Shown: piece by piece, positions 25,801 through 41,100 of the stretch
Layout of the letters: every line of letters starts with the position of its first letter
Position numbering within the stretch: the first letter of the stretch is position 1
Assembly: GCA_036186865.1 (NCBI GenBank)
Contig: AP025075.1
Coordinates: 15,290,290-15,354,289 of the forward strand
Length of the DNA stretch: 64,000 nt
Origin: Eustoma russellianum
Lineage: Eukaryota; Streptophyta; Magnoliopsida; Gentianales; Gentianaceae
Direction: 5' to 3'
Translations under genes and position numbers: made by a program
The notes under the pieces: generated by a model
Told to the model about the DNA's origin: nothing
Database searches by the model: none
Seen by the model: only the letters and a program-made list of their open reading frames with translations

Positions 25801-28800
25801 TCATTCCAGATCACTTCAAACTTCGTGCTATAAATGCTCTAATTCAACGCTATTTATTCTTTTCTCTTGCTTTCTGAAANNNNNNNNNNCAGTTTCTATA
25901 CATAGTCTCCAACGGCTCTATTATGCAAGTGGCAGAGTTGCCAACTCTAAATCTAACGGCTATATTCTTGCTAGCTTGATAAACATATTATTTACTAAGT
26001 GACCATACATAATGTTCACTGGTATACTTAGTATAATACTAAAATTAATAAATGTATATTGTATGTATATATGTACTGTATACAGTATTCATTGTACATT
26101 TCTACAATATCATACTTGTAGTATTGCATGTATTATTATTGTGTTTTTTTGAGTAACTAGAATCTTCAGATTTTTGGATGCAGAGAAAATGGCTCATCAG
26201 AGGTGAATCTGGGAGAGACTTCTGTTATGGGACTTGTAACTGCCCAACTGGTGCAACCTTATCGAGACAGGCCCAACGAAGGAAGTCTTTCAATCTACAC
26301 TGATTTTTCTCCAATGGCAGATCCTTTATTTGATGCAGGACGTCCTGGAGAATCTTCTGTTGAATTGGGACGCATAATAGACCGAGGGTTAAGGTCAACA
26401 TCTGTTTTCTTCAAATGTCAGCAATTAATTCTATAAATGTTGTAATGGTAGCTGCCTTTTGATCTTTGGTATAAAAAGTTTTAATGTGCAGAAAGAGAAA
26501 TTGGTCCCACCCCCCTCCCCCTTCATTTGATCTATGCCAAAATTTGGGAATTTGAGTCACATGCTGGTCAGTCATGTCAGAACTGTTTTGGAATGATAAC
26601 ATGCGTAAGAAGTTCCCCACATGGAAGTAACACTTGTTTTGGAGTTTTCTATGTGCATAAGCATTATGTTTGTTCTGCTGGTGAATTTGAACATAACCTT
26701 GCAGAGAGAGCAGGTCTGTTGACATGGAGTCATTGTGTGTCATTCCTGGGAAGTTTGTATGGTCTATCCGCTTGGATCTGCACGTTCTAGACAATTCAGG
26801 GTAATCTTAAATGGAAGCTAATATATTGTATTCATTCCAGATCACTTCAAACTTCGTGCTATAAATGCTCTAATTCAACGCTATTTATTCTTTTCTCTTG
26901 CTTTCTGAAAAAGAAATCTTGTTGACGCTGCCACTGTTGCTGCTCTGGCTGCCCTATTGGCATTTCGGAGGCCTGATTGCACACTGGGAGGGGAAGATGG
27001 TCAGGATGTGATAATGCATCCACCTGAGGTGTCACTTTGATTATTTACTCTAATTCTTTGAGCACAAATGTTCTTCTTTTGTGTGAAAATTAAGTTGTGA
27101 AATTTTGAGCCATGTCTAGGAAATTTTGTCTTGTTAGTTGTGATCTTTTTATCAGCACAGCTTTTATGCCTGTCAAAGAGTGATACTTTGTTCTTGTTTC
27201 CAATCAGATGTAAGCTTTTTTTTTTTTGGTTGCTTTACTGGTCTTTTTTATTTGTCTACTTTAGAGACCGTATCCTCCTGGGTTTCAAAGAGTTTTCCCC
27301 TTCCTCAACAGTAATGAATTTTTGTATGTGCTGAAAAATTTTCCTTAGATCTTTTATCCATCTTCTGTAAAACTGTTGCAGTTTAGGTAGACTGGTTTTG
27401 TGAACCTTTTCGCTATTTCATCTATTGTTTCTAAGTTTTGTGGTTAATTGTTTCCCATTGGAGACCTATTTTTTTCCAAAGTGACAGCACCCTAAAACGC
27501 TTCCAAGGGAATGTCGAGTGATTGATTCTTTAGAAGAAGGGATCATGCTTCAGAAAATTGCAAATAAATTTTCCTACTTAGAGAACTGATACTATTGTTC
27601 GTTCTCTTTTCTGTTACAAAATCAACTAGCCATGACTGAAAAATACACCATTTAGATGGGAAAAAGTACACCTACATCTTTTAGTTTGTCGATTCACGTA
27701 GCATCGCCCAAAATGAAGGAGTGTCATTTAGGATGGTCTCTCTTGCCCATTTCCCGTGCTAGCTTAAGATTGCTTCTGTATAATTGCCTCACTTAGGTCT
27801 TTGTCGCTAGCTCTCTGTGCTTATCACCTCAAAAGCATGGAGCAATATCTGCAACAGTGTGGATAGTGGTGGATATTTTATAATTCCTGCAAGATGCTTA
27901 AGTGATTATAACCTGAAAGATGGTATGTGCAAAGGGCCTATTTTTAGCTAGGTCTTAATGCTTCTATATTCGTTTGCTCTAGCTTTTAGATGAATGCTGA
28001 TGAATAAATGCACCTACTTTTACATGCTTATAGTTTGATCTGTACGCTCTTTCTTAGTCGGTTTTAGATAGTGATTTTAGGGTTTTCAAAAGGATGAAAG
28101 GACGAGTAGAACATATTGGAGTGGGAGAGCTGAATTAAACGGCTTTCTTTTGTGATTACTTAAGTATTCTACTGGTATATCTGCTTTATTTTCAGTTCAA
28201 GCGTTCTTGCTCACAATTGTGAAAAATTGTGGACTCTGATGACTGCCAGCTGTTAGCACTGTTTAGAGGCACGTTTTGAATTATATGAAATTGTTGATTT
28301 GTAAGCACTGGATGGTTTGTAACTGCGTATGAGAGAGACAACAAGCAGTCTCCAAACGAGTATTGGCTTTGCATGGTTTTGTGGAGGCTAATCCACTTTA
28401 CCTGGATACAGGCTTAAACAGGTTTATTTTGTATAGAAGTTAAGTTGGTAAATATTTAGATAGAGAGTTAAATAAATTTCAGTCGCAGCACATTTTGGGT
28501 TGATGTCAGGAGACTTTAGAAATCTGGATTCCAGAAGGATCTGATGAAGATCAGCTTAGGTGCCTTTCTGTATGATGTATGGTTTCAAATTAACCAGAGG
28601 TTCTATCATCAGACCAGTAAAGGATCTAACATCAAGACACTAAAATTTCTTGATTGTACCAGACTTTATACGAGCCCCTTCAGGGTGTTAGAAATAATAG
28701 ATTCAGCTGGAAAATACACTCAAAATATGTGTGTGTATGCATATACATATACATACATACATATATATATATATACACATACATACATATGTATATGTAT

Positions 28801-29108
28801 GTGTGTGTATATGTATATATAGACACACACGTGTATGTGTGTGATATATATAAACTTATCTGTGAAAGGAACCAAGATAGCTAGGGACCAGCTTGTTTTG
28901 GAGCAGATCATATTCCAGAGCTGCTCTGACCTGGACTTTTGTCTATTTTTACATTCTATCTACTACAATTTGAGTTACAAAAAGAAAAAAAAATAATAAT
29001 AAGAAGAAGAAGAAGAAGAAAAAGGACAAACGTTGGCTGCTTTTAGTTGTTGTCTCATTTTCATTTGATATTTGCCTAATTGGCATATAGAAAAGATGAG
29101 AAATCAAC

Positions 29109-29139
<31 letters not shown>

Positions 29140-32100
29140 AAATATTAGCTTTTTAGGGTCAATTTTGGATGATGTCAAGGTTCATTGTTTGTTTAAAAAT
29201 ATTGATGGTAGTATAAAATATTCACACAGCTGAGGATTATTTTGCAGGTAAGGGATCCCATTCCTTTAAGTATACACCACCTTCCTGTAGCTGTAACGTT
29301 TGCATTTATTGGTGAAGAGAACATGGTGGTATGAGGAAAAAAATACATCATGCCCAAATCTGTTTTTTCACACTCCTATTTGTTCTGATCTTTGTTTTTC
29401 TTATTACAATGAATGCTGTAGATTATTGACCCAGCACACTATGAAGAAGCAGTTATGGTAGGAAGAATGACTGCTACTCTTAATATCAGTGGTGACATTT
29501 GTGCTTTACAAAAGGCTGGAGGAAAGGGTGTGACACAGAGTGTCATCATGCAGTGCTTACGCATAGCTTCAGTGAAAGCTGCAGATGTTACAACCAAGAT
29601 AAAAAATGCGGTGAGGAGAGCTTTGCCAAATTGTTTGGACATCCCAATATTCTCTCTTTATCTGCCTGCTAATTATTATGAAACTAAAATTTTGATGCTC
29701 GCTTGCTTCTGGCTTATTTCTTGTAAAACTTGCCCTCTTTCAGTTTTCGCGGGTAACCCGTGACTGTAGTACTATAATTTTGAAATTTATGTTTCAGTTA
29801 TTGTGTAGCTGATCATTTGATGTTGTCATTCCCTCTTTTGGATTAATGCAGAGTTGTTTGCAAGATTGCTGGAATCTGCTAAAAACAATTCTCGCATGAG
29901 CGCCCTCCCCCCGTCCCCCCTTTTGTTAGTTACCTTGTACGGCTACAAATCTTCTGCTGGTCAGGTCTCTGCTGGATATATCATTGCCCAATTAGTGCTA
30001 ATAAGAATTTTTATTGTGAAAGGAATATTTAAATGCATTAGGATGTGGAAGAAATGCACTTCATTAGATATGATAAGGATTGGCAGTTTTGACTTCTACA
30101 TGGCTCTGTAGTGATGCTTAATGGTTAATACCATGGTTGACTTAACCTGGCAGAGGTAAAGGAAGTCTTATTTATGTTTGTTCTCATACAGGTTGAAGTC
30201 TATAATAGGGAAAGAGAGCTAAGAAAGGTAAAATCTTGTCCTACTGCGGCATTGGTTGATGCTTGGGATTCTAGTCACGTGGACATTAATAATCCGATAT
30301 GGCCAAATGCGGAGGAAGTACAATTGAAAATGGAGCAGTGTATTTTCAGTGATAATCACGGAAGTAACAAGAGAGAGGGTGAACCAAAGAGCAAAGTCAG
30401 TGGACCTTTGAGATGGTAATACTACTAACTTGCATTGCAGTTTTTATAATTTCTTCTTTATAATATAACCTCTAATGATTTATTTCATAATTAACAGTTG
30501 ACTGGTGAGAGAATTGGTGGGAGGATGTCTTGCATAATGATCTCGAGTTTAAATTTGAATATATATAGTGATAGTATCAGCATCTAGCTTTGATGTAATC
30601 ACAGATTGTAGAGTTACATTTCTTGGAGAATATGTGAATCTTGAGTATATCTAGGAGTGTAGAAATGTTACATGTATACAGTAGAAACACATTCGGTATA
30701 CCTGTGCTTATGCAAGGAAACTCAGTATACTGCATTTTGAATTCTCTAAGGCTAAGGCAAGTGGTTGTCTGACTCTCACCCCTCTCTCTACACTTTTCCC
30801 CACCCAAACGGATAGAAAAACACCACAACGACTATATTTCTTTTTCCTATTCCGCCTCTTACCACCCAAACAGCTCTTCTCTCTCCTCTCCTCTTGTGCC
30901 AACGTTGACTTTCCTCCCCTCATCCACCCTTAAACCTTGTCCTTCTTTCAAAGGTAACAACTAAGCCACAACCTAGCCATTTTCTCCGGCCACCTTGGCC
31001 TCTTCGGTCACTGCGACAAACGGTCGAAAAACTCAATTCTCATCTAATTCTTCTCGGTTAGATCTTAATGATCTAAGTCAGATTTGAAACATGCAAAAGC
31101 CTTATTCATACAAAATCGGTTTAGGCATCACTGCTCAAGCCTGATCTTTTTCACCCGAAGCTTCCTCAACTTTAAGGTACGTTCCAACTGATTCTGATAA
31201 TGGAAGAGGTTAATTGAAATTAACCCAGCGCTCGTCGTGGAGAATAAACAGAAATATAGCCAGACAATTGTTGGCCAAATCATGGGGGACACGGCTTCAT
31301 TCATCAATATGAAAATTTCGTAGAAAATCGCTGGACTTACAAAGGATTACTTGAAGTTCGAAGGATTGAAGATCTTTTCATCTTTCTGTTTCAATTTGAA
31401 TAACCAAACGGAAGTATCCTTGACTTATCTCTACTACCTTTTGTTAACAGAGTTCTCTTCCTATTACTTAGGGTTCCTGAGAAGCTCATCCAAAGACTGA
31501 AGCTAGACATTGTTCCTGTGTGGGTTCAGTTCCCAAATCTTCAGATTTGCTTCAAAATTGAAGTGCTAAGTGGGTTGGGGAGTCTAGTTGGAAAGGCCAT
31601 GTTCATGGACAGACTAACTACGGCTCAATCTCGTGTAGCCTTTGCACGTATTTGTGTTGAAATTAAAACGGGGAAATTGCCTCTAACAACTATTGACTTT
31701 ATTGATGAATATAGTAAAGATGTCATCCAAGAGGTCTCCTATGAATGGATGCTCACCTAGTATCTCAACTGCAAAACTTTTAAGCACACTTGTGAAATCA
31801 ACCCCCCACAGGAAGCTTCCTGGTGCTGCTAGAAGAGCTTCTAATGTTGGAACCCAGTTTAAATAACAAATGGATAGAAGGCAAGTTTGTAGGAGACGTT
31901 CACAGGAAACCAAAATAATCTCCTCTGGGAATGATCTAAAAAAGGATACAGGCAAGGCAAAGGTGCCTCAAGATGGTCAGGCAAACTGAAGGGGGAGGGA
32001 TGCCCTGGAAGAGTTCACTTGCGAGCTCAAACTAGAGATGGCAATGCAGCTGGACTCTCAACTTCAAATACCAAAGGAAAAGATGTTGACTTCGATAGCT

Positions 32101-35100
32101 TAACTAGTCCAAATAAATATAATCCTCTAATTGAAGAAGATGAAGGTGGCCCACTGAAACTATAGGAAGATACTGCTGAAGTGGAGGATGAGCGATCAAC
32201 TCACTATCAACATAAACCAATGGAGGATATTGAGTTAGAGCATGCAGTACAACCACAAGCTAAACATATAGAGGGCATTGAGAATGACCATGCAGGTGAT
32301 TACCAATCATATGACTCAGAAACATGTCTTTGCCACTTCTAAAGACTCAGACATTGAAAACGAAAGGGTTCATAGAAGAACAAATAAAAAACAAAGGACA
32401 GAGGAACCAAAGCTCAACACCATTAGGTTGTGCACTCAGAGGATGATAAGGATTACCAAGACTCAGACAAAGAGGTGTCAAATGGAAGTTTAGAAAAAGG
32501 AACCACAAAGAGAATAGTGAGGATAATAAAGGGTATATTTGTGCTATCTCGCGGCATAGGGCTGATGAGGAGAACAAAGTGACACTGGACATAAGAAAAA
32601 AGGCCTGTTCTGGTGATGATAACCAAACAAGTCATCTGAATGTAAAAAGGGTGTTGATGGAGGAAGAACCAAAATCAGTAGCCCACTGTAGCAGAGGCAA
32701 AAGGAGGCCCAGGGGGCTAAAAGTAAATGACCAAGCTAGCTTGCTGGAATATTAGGGGACTTAACTCCCCTTTGAAATAGAAGGATATGAGAAAATACTT
32801 GCAAAAAAAGCAGATCAGTCTTACTTGTCTTATGGAAGTAAAAATTAGGCATGAAAATTTCAAAAGTGACACTGGACAGAATGAGAAAGGCCTCTTCTGG
32901 TGATGATAATCAAACAAGTCATTCGAATGTAAAAAGGGTGTTGATGGAGGAAGAACTAAAATCAGTAGCCCTCGGTTGAAAGTAAATGATGATCAAGCTA
33001 GCTTGCTGGAACATTAGGAGACTTAACTCTCCTTTGAAACAGAATGATATGAGAGATACTTACAAAAGAAGCAGATCAGTCTTACTGGTCTTCTGGAAGT
33101 AAAAATTAGACATGAAAATGTCAAAACTACAGCAATAAAGTATTCAGAAAGTGGGATTCTACGTATAATTCCCTTTCAAACTCCATATTTAGGATTTGAG
33201 TGGGATATAACCAGACATTTAAAGGCCAGTTTTTACATTGTGAAAAGCAACGCATAACGTGCAAAATGAAGGGTAAACTGACTTCGAATGAGGAATTTAT
33301 ACTCATAGTGGTGTATGGTTTCAATAAGAGGACTAAAAGCAGGGATTTACGGAAGGAACTAAGATATCAAAAGAATTTATACAACCACTTACCATGAGTG
33401 ATTATGGATGATTTCAACATTATCTTACATAGCAAAGGAAATTCTGGAGTTAAAAGAGCGGATAGAAATGCAGTAAAGTAATTCACAAGCTGGATTCAAC
33501 ACATGGACATCTATAATATCCCATCTAGAGGGTGTGAATTCACATGGCCTAATAAGCAACATGCAAATCAGAGAATATATACAAGGATTGACCATATGTT
33601 CTGCAATGAAGAATGAAAGAATGTTTTTCCAAACTTCCAACTGGATTATGCAGCACCTGCAATCTTTGATCATTCATCTGGCATTTTGTTTGCCAAATGG
33701 GGAAAAAATTTTGACCCTAAACCTTTCAAATTCATGAAAGATTGGATGAAAACACAAAAAATTCAAGGATGTTTTGGTAAAAAGTTGGACTGAACCTATG
33801 TATAGGAATTCCATGATAAAGTTCACAAAAAAGCTGAAGAGGCTCAAACAACCACTGAAGGCATTGAACAAACAAAGATATGGCAACATCACAGCAAAAG
33901 TTGCAAAGGCCAGACAAGACTCAGAAGAAGCCGAAGAGTAGGTCATAAAGGACAGTTGTAACACACATCTACAACACATTGAAAAGACAGCATTGGATGA
34001 ATGCTTTGAAGCTCTTGGACTTTAAAGAATTCTTCTTCAAAGAGAAAGCCAGAGTTAGGTGGATGGAATAAGATGATAGAAACTCTTAATTCTTCTATCG
34101 GTCTGTCAAAGCCCGTACAACCAGAAACAAGATACTAAAATTGCAAGATGATAATGGGAATGTGAATATGGAAGAAGACTATGGCAATTTAAAGTCAATG
34201 TAAACTTGATTCTTTGAAAAGCTTTTCACTGAACCTCTACCAAATACTAACCCAAATCATTTGTGGCTTGGTAAGGCACTAACTGAGGAACATAGCCAGC
34301 TACTTGAAGTTCCAGTCTCAAAGGAGGAAATCGAAAATTGCACTTTTTTACTATGAAAATTGATAGTGTACCGGAGCCAGATGGTTTCACAGTTGAATTA
34401 TGCAATCAAAATTGGGACATGATAGGAGACGAGTTTATTGAAGCCATTGCCTTTTTCTTTAAGAATGGTTTTATGTATTACCCAATGAATTTTTCTGCAA
34501 TCTCTCTAATCCTCAGAGGCTCCAATTAAAATGAAGGATTTTAAGTCAATCTCCTACTGCAATGTATCTTACAAGGTGATCTCCAAAGTCCTGGCCAACA
34601 GAATGAAGACACTACTTCCTTTTCTAGTCACTGAAAACCACTCAGCTTTTCTGCAATGAAGGTTATCCAAGATAACATCATTTTAATGAATGAATTGATT
34701 AAAGGCTACATGCGTGCTGGGGGTCCAACTGGATGTGCTACCAAAGTATGCATAATAAATGCCTTTGACACTATAAGCTGGGGAGATCTTACGGGCATAC
34801 TTACAAAAATGAACTTCCTAAGTCAATTCAGAATATGATACATTTGTGCATCTCAACTGCCTCTTTTGCAGTCAACCTCAATGACTCATTCATAGGCAAC
34901 TTTCAAGCAACCAGGGGCCTAAGATAAGGTGACCCTCCCTCTTCGTGCCTTTTCATTTTGGTTAAGGAAGGGTTCATTGAAGCACTCAAGGCAACAATTG
35001 ATAGATCAAACTTCAAATTCCATCCCAAATGCGAACTGAAGCTCTCTTCATTGGCATTTGCAGATGATTTATTCATCCTTTCAAGTGCTAATGCAGATTC

Positions 35101-38100
35101 AATTAAGATTATCAAGAATTCTCTAGAAAGTTTGATGGTCTATCAGGTTTAAATTCAAACTTGAAAAAATGTGAAGTCTGCATCACTGGAGTAACAGGCA
35201 AAATGAAGCAGAAGATCTCTAACATGTTAGGAATGCCCATTGGCGCTCTTCCGGTTAGGAATAACCATTGCACTGCCAGATTATCTTCTAAATATCTCTA
35301 AACGTATGTTTCAAGAAATAAATATGAAGAAGATGATTGACAGTGCTAAAATATTAATGGACTCTTCATAATTCAAGCTGATAAATATGCATAACAAGAA
35401 TTAGAGAAGCTAAGGGCTGACGATGATTCTAGGATTTTTTGCAACAGTACTTAATCTTGTAGTAGTACTTACCAGATTCTTTATGCCATAGAAGATTAGA
35501 TCATCCTAATTTTGTATGTTAAAGAAGATTAATGCCAGACTTATTTATGCACATTGATCTTAAGACTTTATCTTGTGAAGCTTGTCAATTAGTTAAACAT
35601 ACTAGACAAACTTATCCTGCAAAACATATAAACCTATACAGCCTTTTAATTTGATACATACAAACATTTGGAGACCTTCTAGGGTGACAAAAACAAGTGG
35701 TACCCGACGGTTCATTATTTTTGTAGATGATCACACAAGATTCACATAAGTCTATCTTGTAAAATATAAAATGGAAGTAGGAAATAAAAATTTCTTCGGT
35801 TTAATAAAGACATAGTTTGGAGCTTCTATTAACACTAAGATTTGATAATGGTAATGAATACCTAGATAAACTAATAAAACAGTTTATGCATAAAGAGAGG
35901 GTATTTCATCAAACCTCCGGTACAAATACTCCTCAGTAGAATGGGGTGGTTGAAAGAAATAATAGATATATGCTAGAGATAACTGTGACACTTAGGTTTT
36001 GCATGAGAGAACCTAAATACTATTAGGGAGAAGTAGTACTTACTGCTACCTATTTAATAAATAGGATGACATAAGAGTATTTTCTTTAAAACTTCTAAAC
36101 AAGTTTTCTTAAAATATTTTCATAACATTAATTTACTGCCTGAGCTACCTCCTATTATGTACATATACATCTAACTTCTTGATCCTAGAGTATTAAATGC
36201 ATATTCATTGGTTATTTTGAAACACAGAAAGGATATTCATGTTACTATCTAACTATGAAAAAAGCATATATTTAAGTAGATGTTATATTTAATGAAAACA
36301 CTGCATTCTATAGTAATCATATCACGATTAGTTAGAATCATAGTCTGAATAACATTCTGGATAACTCGTGGAACATAATTGATGTAGTTAATATACCTCC
36401 TATAGAAGATCGCAACTCAGCTAGAAAATTTGGATAAGTCCGTATTATAGATATTCCTGGAAGTAGGAGTTACCTTATTTAAAAATGGACCCCCTAAAAC
36501 AACAGTATATACAAGAAGACATGTACCAGAAAATAACAATAATGAGACAGAAAATCATGCGTTAGTGCAGACAGCATATGAGTTAGAAAATCATACTACA
36601 GATACTATATCTGTTGCATTTAGGAAAGAAATTGGAGAATGTACTAAACATTTTTATAATTTTCTGTCATATGAAAATCTCAGTTCACAATTTAAGAGTT
36701 TCATAATTACTGTAGATGCATCTGTTATGATATATGTCAGGCATTAATTACATCTCGTTGGAAGAAAGGTGTAAATGAAGAATTGGAAGCCTTATAAAGA
36801 ATTATAGAATTATTTCCTATAGTCGAAGACACAAAACCAATTGGCTGTAGATGGATATTTGCTATTAAATATAATATAGAGGGTATTATAAATAGATATA
36901 AAGCAAGACTAGTTGTAAATGGATTCTATTGATTATTTAAATATATTTGATGGTGTTGCTAAACTAAATACGGTAAGGGTAATTTTTCTGTAGCAATAAA
37001 TCTGGATTGGAAGTTATACTAACTAGATGTGTTTTTTTAAATGGAGAACTTCAGGAATAAGTGTTTACGAATATACCTCTTGGTTTCACTAATGAATCAA
37101 ACGGTGACATTGTATGCAGACTTCGAAATTCTTTTAATGGACTTAAATAATCACCTAGAACATGGTTTTAAAAGTTCATTAAACCTGTTAAAGAGAACGG
37201 TTTCAAGCATAGTCAGGGTGATCATATGCTATTTACTAGAGTAATAGGGAGACAAATTACTATACACAATGTGTATGTAGATAATATTATTATTATAGAA
37301 AATGATTGTCATGGTATAATTGATATCAAATCAAAGCTCTCCAATAAACTTGAAATTAGAGATTTACGAAAACTAAATTATTTCTTAGGCATAGAAGTTG
37401 CAAGAAGTAAAACTAATATAAGTATTTTACAAAGGAAATATATACTTGACTTACTTTCTGAAACTGGAATGTTTGGCTACAAGCCAACCATAACACTAGT
37501 TCAACTTGGATACAAGGGATCGGTGGGATGCTACACCTACTGTCAAACTTGGTTATCGGAAGCTAGTAGGCAACCTAATCTGTATGTCACATACTAGAAC
37601 TGATATATGCTATGCAGTTAGTTTTTTTGAGTCAATTTATGTATGATCCTATTAATGAACACCTTAAAGATGCACTAAGAATTCTTAGGTATCTCAAAAG
37701 TGCACGGGATTATACTTCAAGAAAACTCAAGATAAGACTGTTCAAGTTTATATAGACGCTGACTGGGCTGGATCAAGACTAGACATGATATCAACCACTA
37801 GATATGAAACATATGTATGGGACAATCTTGTAACTTGAAACAGTGGTATCTAGAAGCTGTGCAGAAGTTGAATTGCGAGCCCATTGGGTATTTGTGAAGG
37901 GATACGGTTAAAGAAAGTATTTGAATATTTAAGTTGTCATTACACAACCTGTCAGTGTCTACTATGATAACTTTTCTGCTATCAGTATGGCCAAGAATAC
38001 TATACAACATGACAAGTCTAAACATGTGGAAATTGACAGACATTTTGTCTAATTGTCAGTCTCAAGCATGTGTCATCCAAAAGCCAATTAGCAGATATAT

Positions 38101-41100
38101 TAACTAATCCTATTTCTATACAAAGTTTCTAGCATCTTATGTTCAAGTTTGGTTGTATTAATATATATACAAACAAACTTGAGGAGGACTGTAGAAATAT
38201 ATAGTACATACACGTATATTACATATGTAAGGAAACTCAGTATACTAGTTAAATATTGTATATAGTAATATAGAATATATATCAGTCTACTCAGGGTAAT
38301 AGTTAGAAACTAGTCGTTAGAAACTTAAAGTTGGCAACTCTGCCACTTGGATTTATAGCCGTTGGAGGCTAACCTTAGAAAATGCCTTTATAAGGGGCAA
38401 CAGGGTGTACTTTCAAGTTGATTTAATACAAATCACTTTCTGAATTTCTATAAGAAGTTTTTTGAATCCCTGATAAGAGTTTCTTATCTTCATCAAACAT
38501 CAACTTCTCTATGTACAAATAGTTGACATTTCTAATATATATTGTTATGGATATTTTAAGGTGCCACTGGCTATGTGTATGTGTCCAAGCTTGTGAACTG
38601 TGTTGATAAATGAATTGCACGTAATTAACCTATTTCATTTGATAGTTACGAATTGCACATTCTCTCTTGGCACGAGTTTTTTTTCCTGATTATTCCCTGC
38701 AGGGATCCTTATTCTGGCATTGATTATAACGAGTTAAAGGTCTCTCTTGCAGTACAAGGTATTTCACTTTTGCTCATATTGTTCTTCTTGATTTGATTTC
38801 TTTGTAAACACTCTTACAGTTTAGTTTAGTGGCAAGTAGATAGCTCTGAAAGAGCTCCTTGAATGATGTGTAATAGATACTGGTACTACATAACTCTGAC
38901 CGGAAGTTTTGACGTTTGAGTCCGTCTGATCATTAGATTTTCCCGTTCACACCCTTCCAGGAAGTAGTACTAATTAGAAGAAAGATGTTACAAGAATGGG
39001 TACAGCAAAATGAAAGTTAACGGGCAGATTAGCAAAGTTTCTCCTTCCCCAAGAAATAAAAATAAGAAAAAGATTAAATTTTTTCTTTGGTTTTATCTCT
39101 GGGAAAAGTGGTGTCTCCTGTCCATAGAGAACAGATGGCCTCTGTATCTCATGCGGAGACACAAAGTCATAATAATTTTCAATAGGATGGATTTTTCCAG
39201 TTTGCAAGTCATAATAATTTTCAATAGGATGGATTTTTCCAGTTTACGATATATTGTTGCAAACGGAATAAGTTCATCTAATCTCCTTCATTTAAAGTGC
39301 CTTCCAAGCAGGTTGTGCGTTGTAAATAGATGGGATCTCAAAAGGTATTTTGAGTAAAATACTCCAAAACGTGAGGGAGCAAGTAGAGGTAGGGAATAAT
39401 ATGATGGCAGCACAATTTATTGGCTAGATGGGGACTCAAAATCCGTTTGCTGCTTTACCAATATATAGGACACGTCAAATTTATTGGACTCTTTCTGTTA
39501 TCCAACAACAACACTCAAGGATGTTTTTGTCACTATTTGGGGTCGGTTATATGGATCAATCATTTCTCTACGCTTTTTTTAGTTGTAACCTAAATCTTAT
39601 TATCTTTTTGTGTCTCCTAATAACTAATGCATAATATGTGCCTTTAAGATACGCCTCTTTCAACAATATTATATCATCTCAATCGTGATTCCGGCCCAAG
39701 TACCTAAAATTCTCACTTAAATTTTTATACCTACTACATGTCAACTACATGAATCAGCTGTCTTTACAATGCTCTATCACTAACCATATGCTCCCAATTG
39801 TCTTGTAAGTCATATTCTTTCTTATTGTTTCCCATGTCTTGTTTAGTCTCAATCTCCCACGTTTAACATGTACCTTATTCATTGTCTTGTACCGCCTAAC
39901 AGGTGCATCTGCAAGACGCCTGTGTACATGTTTATACCATCTTAACCTTGAATCTCTCATCTTTTCATCTATAAGAGTCACTTTAACATTTCTCCTTATA
40001 TGTTCATTTCTTATTTTATCCTTCTTTGTATGTCCACACATCTATCTTAACTTTCTCATTTCCATGACCCGTATCCTTTGTTCATGCTCATAATTGACTG
40101 TCTAACATTTAGACCTGTACAACACTGCGTGTCTTAGTGTCATCTAGTAAAACTTTTCTTAAAGCTTTAAATGTACTTTCCCATCATATAGAAGGTCTGA
40201 CACACTTCTCCACTTTAACCACCTCGCCTCTACCATATGTGATTCTCATATTTATCAATTCTTCAATCTTTCTGTAGTATAGAACATAAATAGCGAAGAC
40301 TCTCAGTGAGATGAATTTCTTGGTCTCCCAGTTTCACACAAGGTTCCAAGGGTATTCTTTTGTTGCTAAAAATAAATTTCATATACTCTGTCTTCTAAAT
40401 TTTTCCAAAATTGAACCTTTATAGCCTTCTCTAAACCCACTTGAGGGGCATTTACGCTAATAATATTGATTGTTTCTTTTCCAAACACTAACTTAAGTGC
40501 TATAATCTACTACTTCGTATCTTAATGAGACATATATAATAACCCTACCTCTATTTTTTGTCATATCATATTTGTGTACCAGAGTTTAAATCACGACTTG
40601 TTCAACATCTTAGCCTTCTCACCTATCCACTTCGTCTCTTACAAGCGTAATATATTTTCTTTTTCCTTATCATCGTGTCTGTTATTTTTTATTGTTTGCT
40701 CCGTTAGAAACTCCCATGTTCCATGTTCCATGTTCCTAGTCTAATATTCCTACCTAGTCTAGTATTTTCTTTCTTAGTATTAACTTACGACATAAGAACT
40801 CCTGTTTATGTTTCACTACGTCCAAGATATCTAGGAGATGCAGCGGCCCTAGCTCAATTGTTGTTGCATTCGGACCATGCGCCAGGGACCTATGTTTATT
40901 TGACACTACATCCAAACTCCCCAAATACAGCAACAATCTTTGCTGAGACACCGCATTCAAAGCACACGGTGTGTTCCATATGGGGAACATCCTAGCATTA
41001 GCGGAATTTTTTTTGATCCATAATCATGTTTAGTGACAAAGTTGATTGTCAACCTAATGCAACTCTCCTTTATCTAGGTTTGGGATTGGTAAGTAGAAAA

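Larger units (their letters stand above)
24859..26910 (+). repeat. 1021-bp direct duplication on both sides of an N gap
   Basis: 24859-25879 and 25890-26910 are the same sequence (offset 1031). I found one difference, TATCGTAT against TATTGTAT near 25793/26824. The 10 Ns at 25880-25889 separate them. Each copy carries most of the copia LTR plus RRP45 exons 2 and 3. Confidence 0.95.

Noticed and set aside
28544..28911. Overlapping frames rich in Tyr, Ile and Val
   Set aside because: They are translations of the TA/TG/CA microsatellite in RRP45 intron 4.
16114..38455. Introns 1 and 7 as an inverted duplication of one block
   Set aside because: The order is LINE then copia along the + strand in both introns, while an inverted copy should reverse it. 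Sequence divergence also suggests independent insertions of related elements.
40723..40995. 90-codon + strand frame in intron 8
   Set aside because: No family is recognised, the minus frame overlaps it, and phase analysis places RRP45 exon 9 elsewhere.
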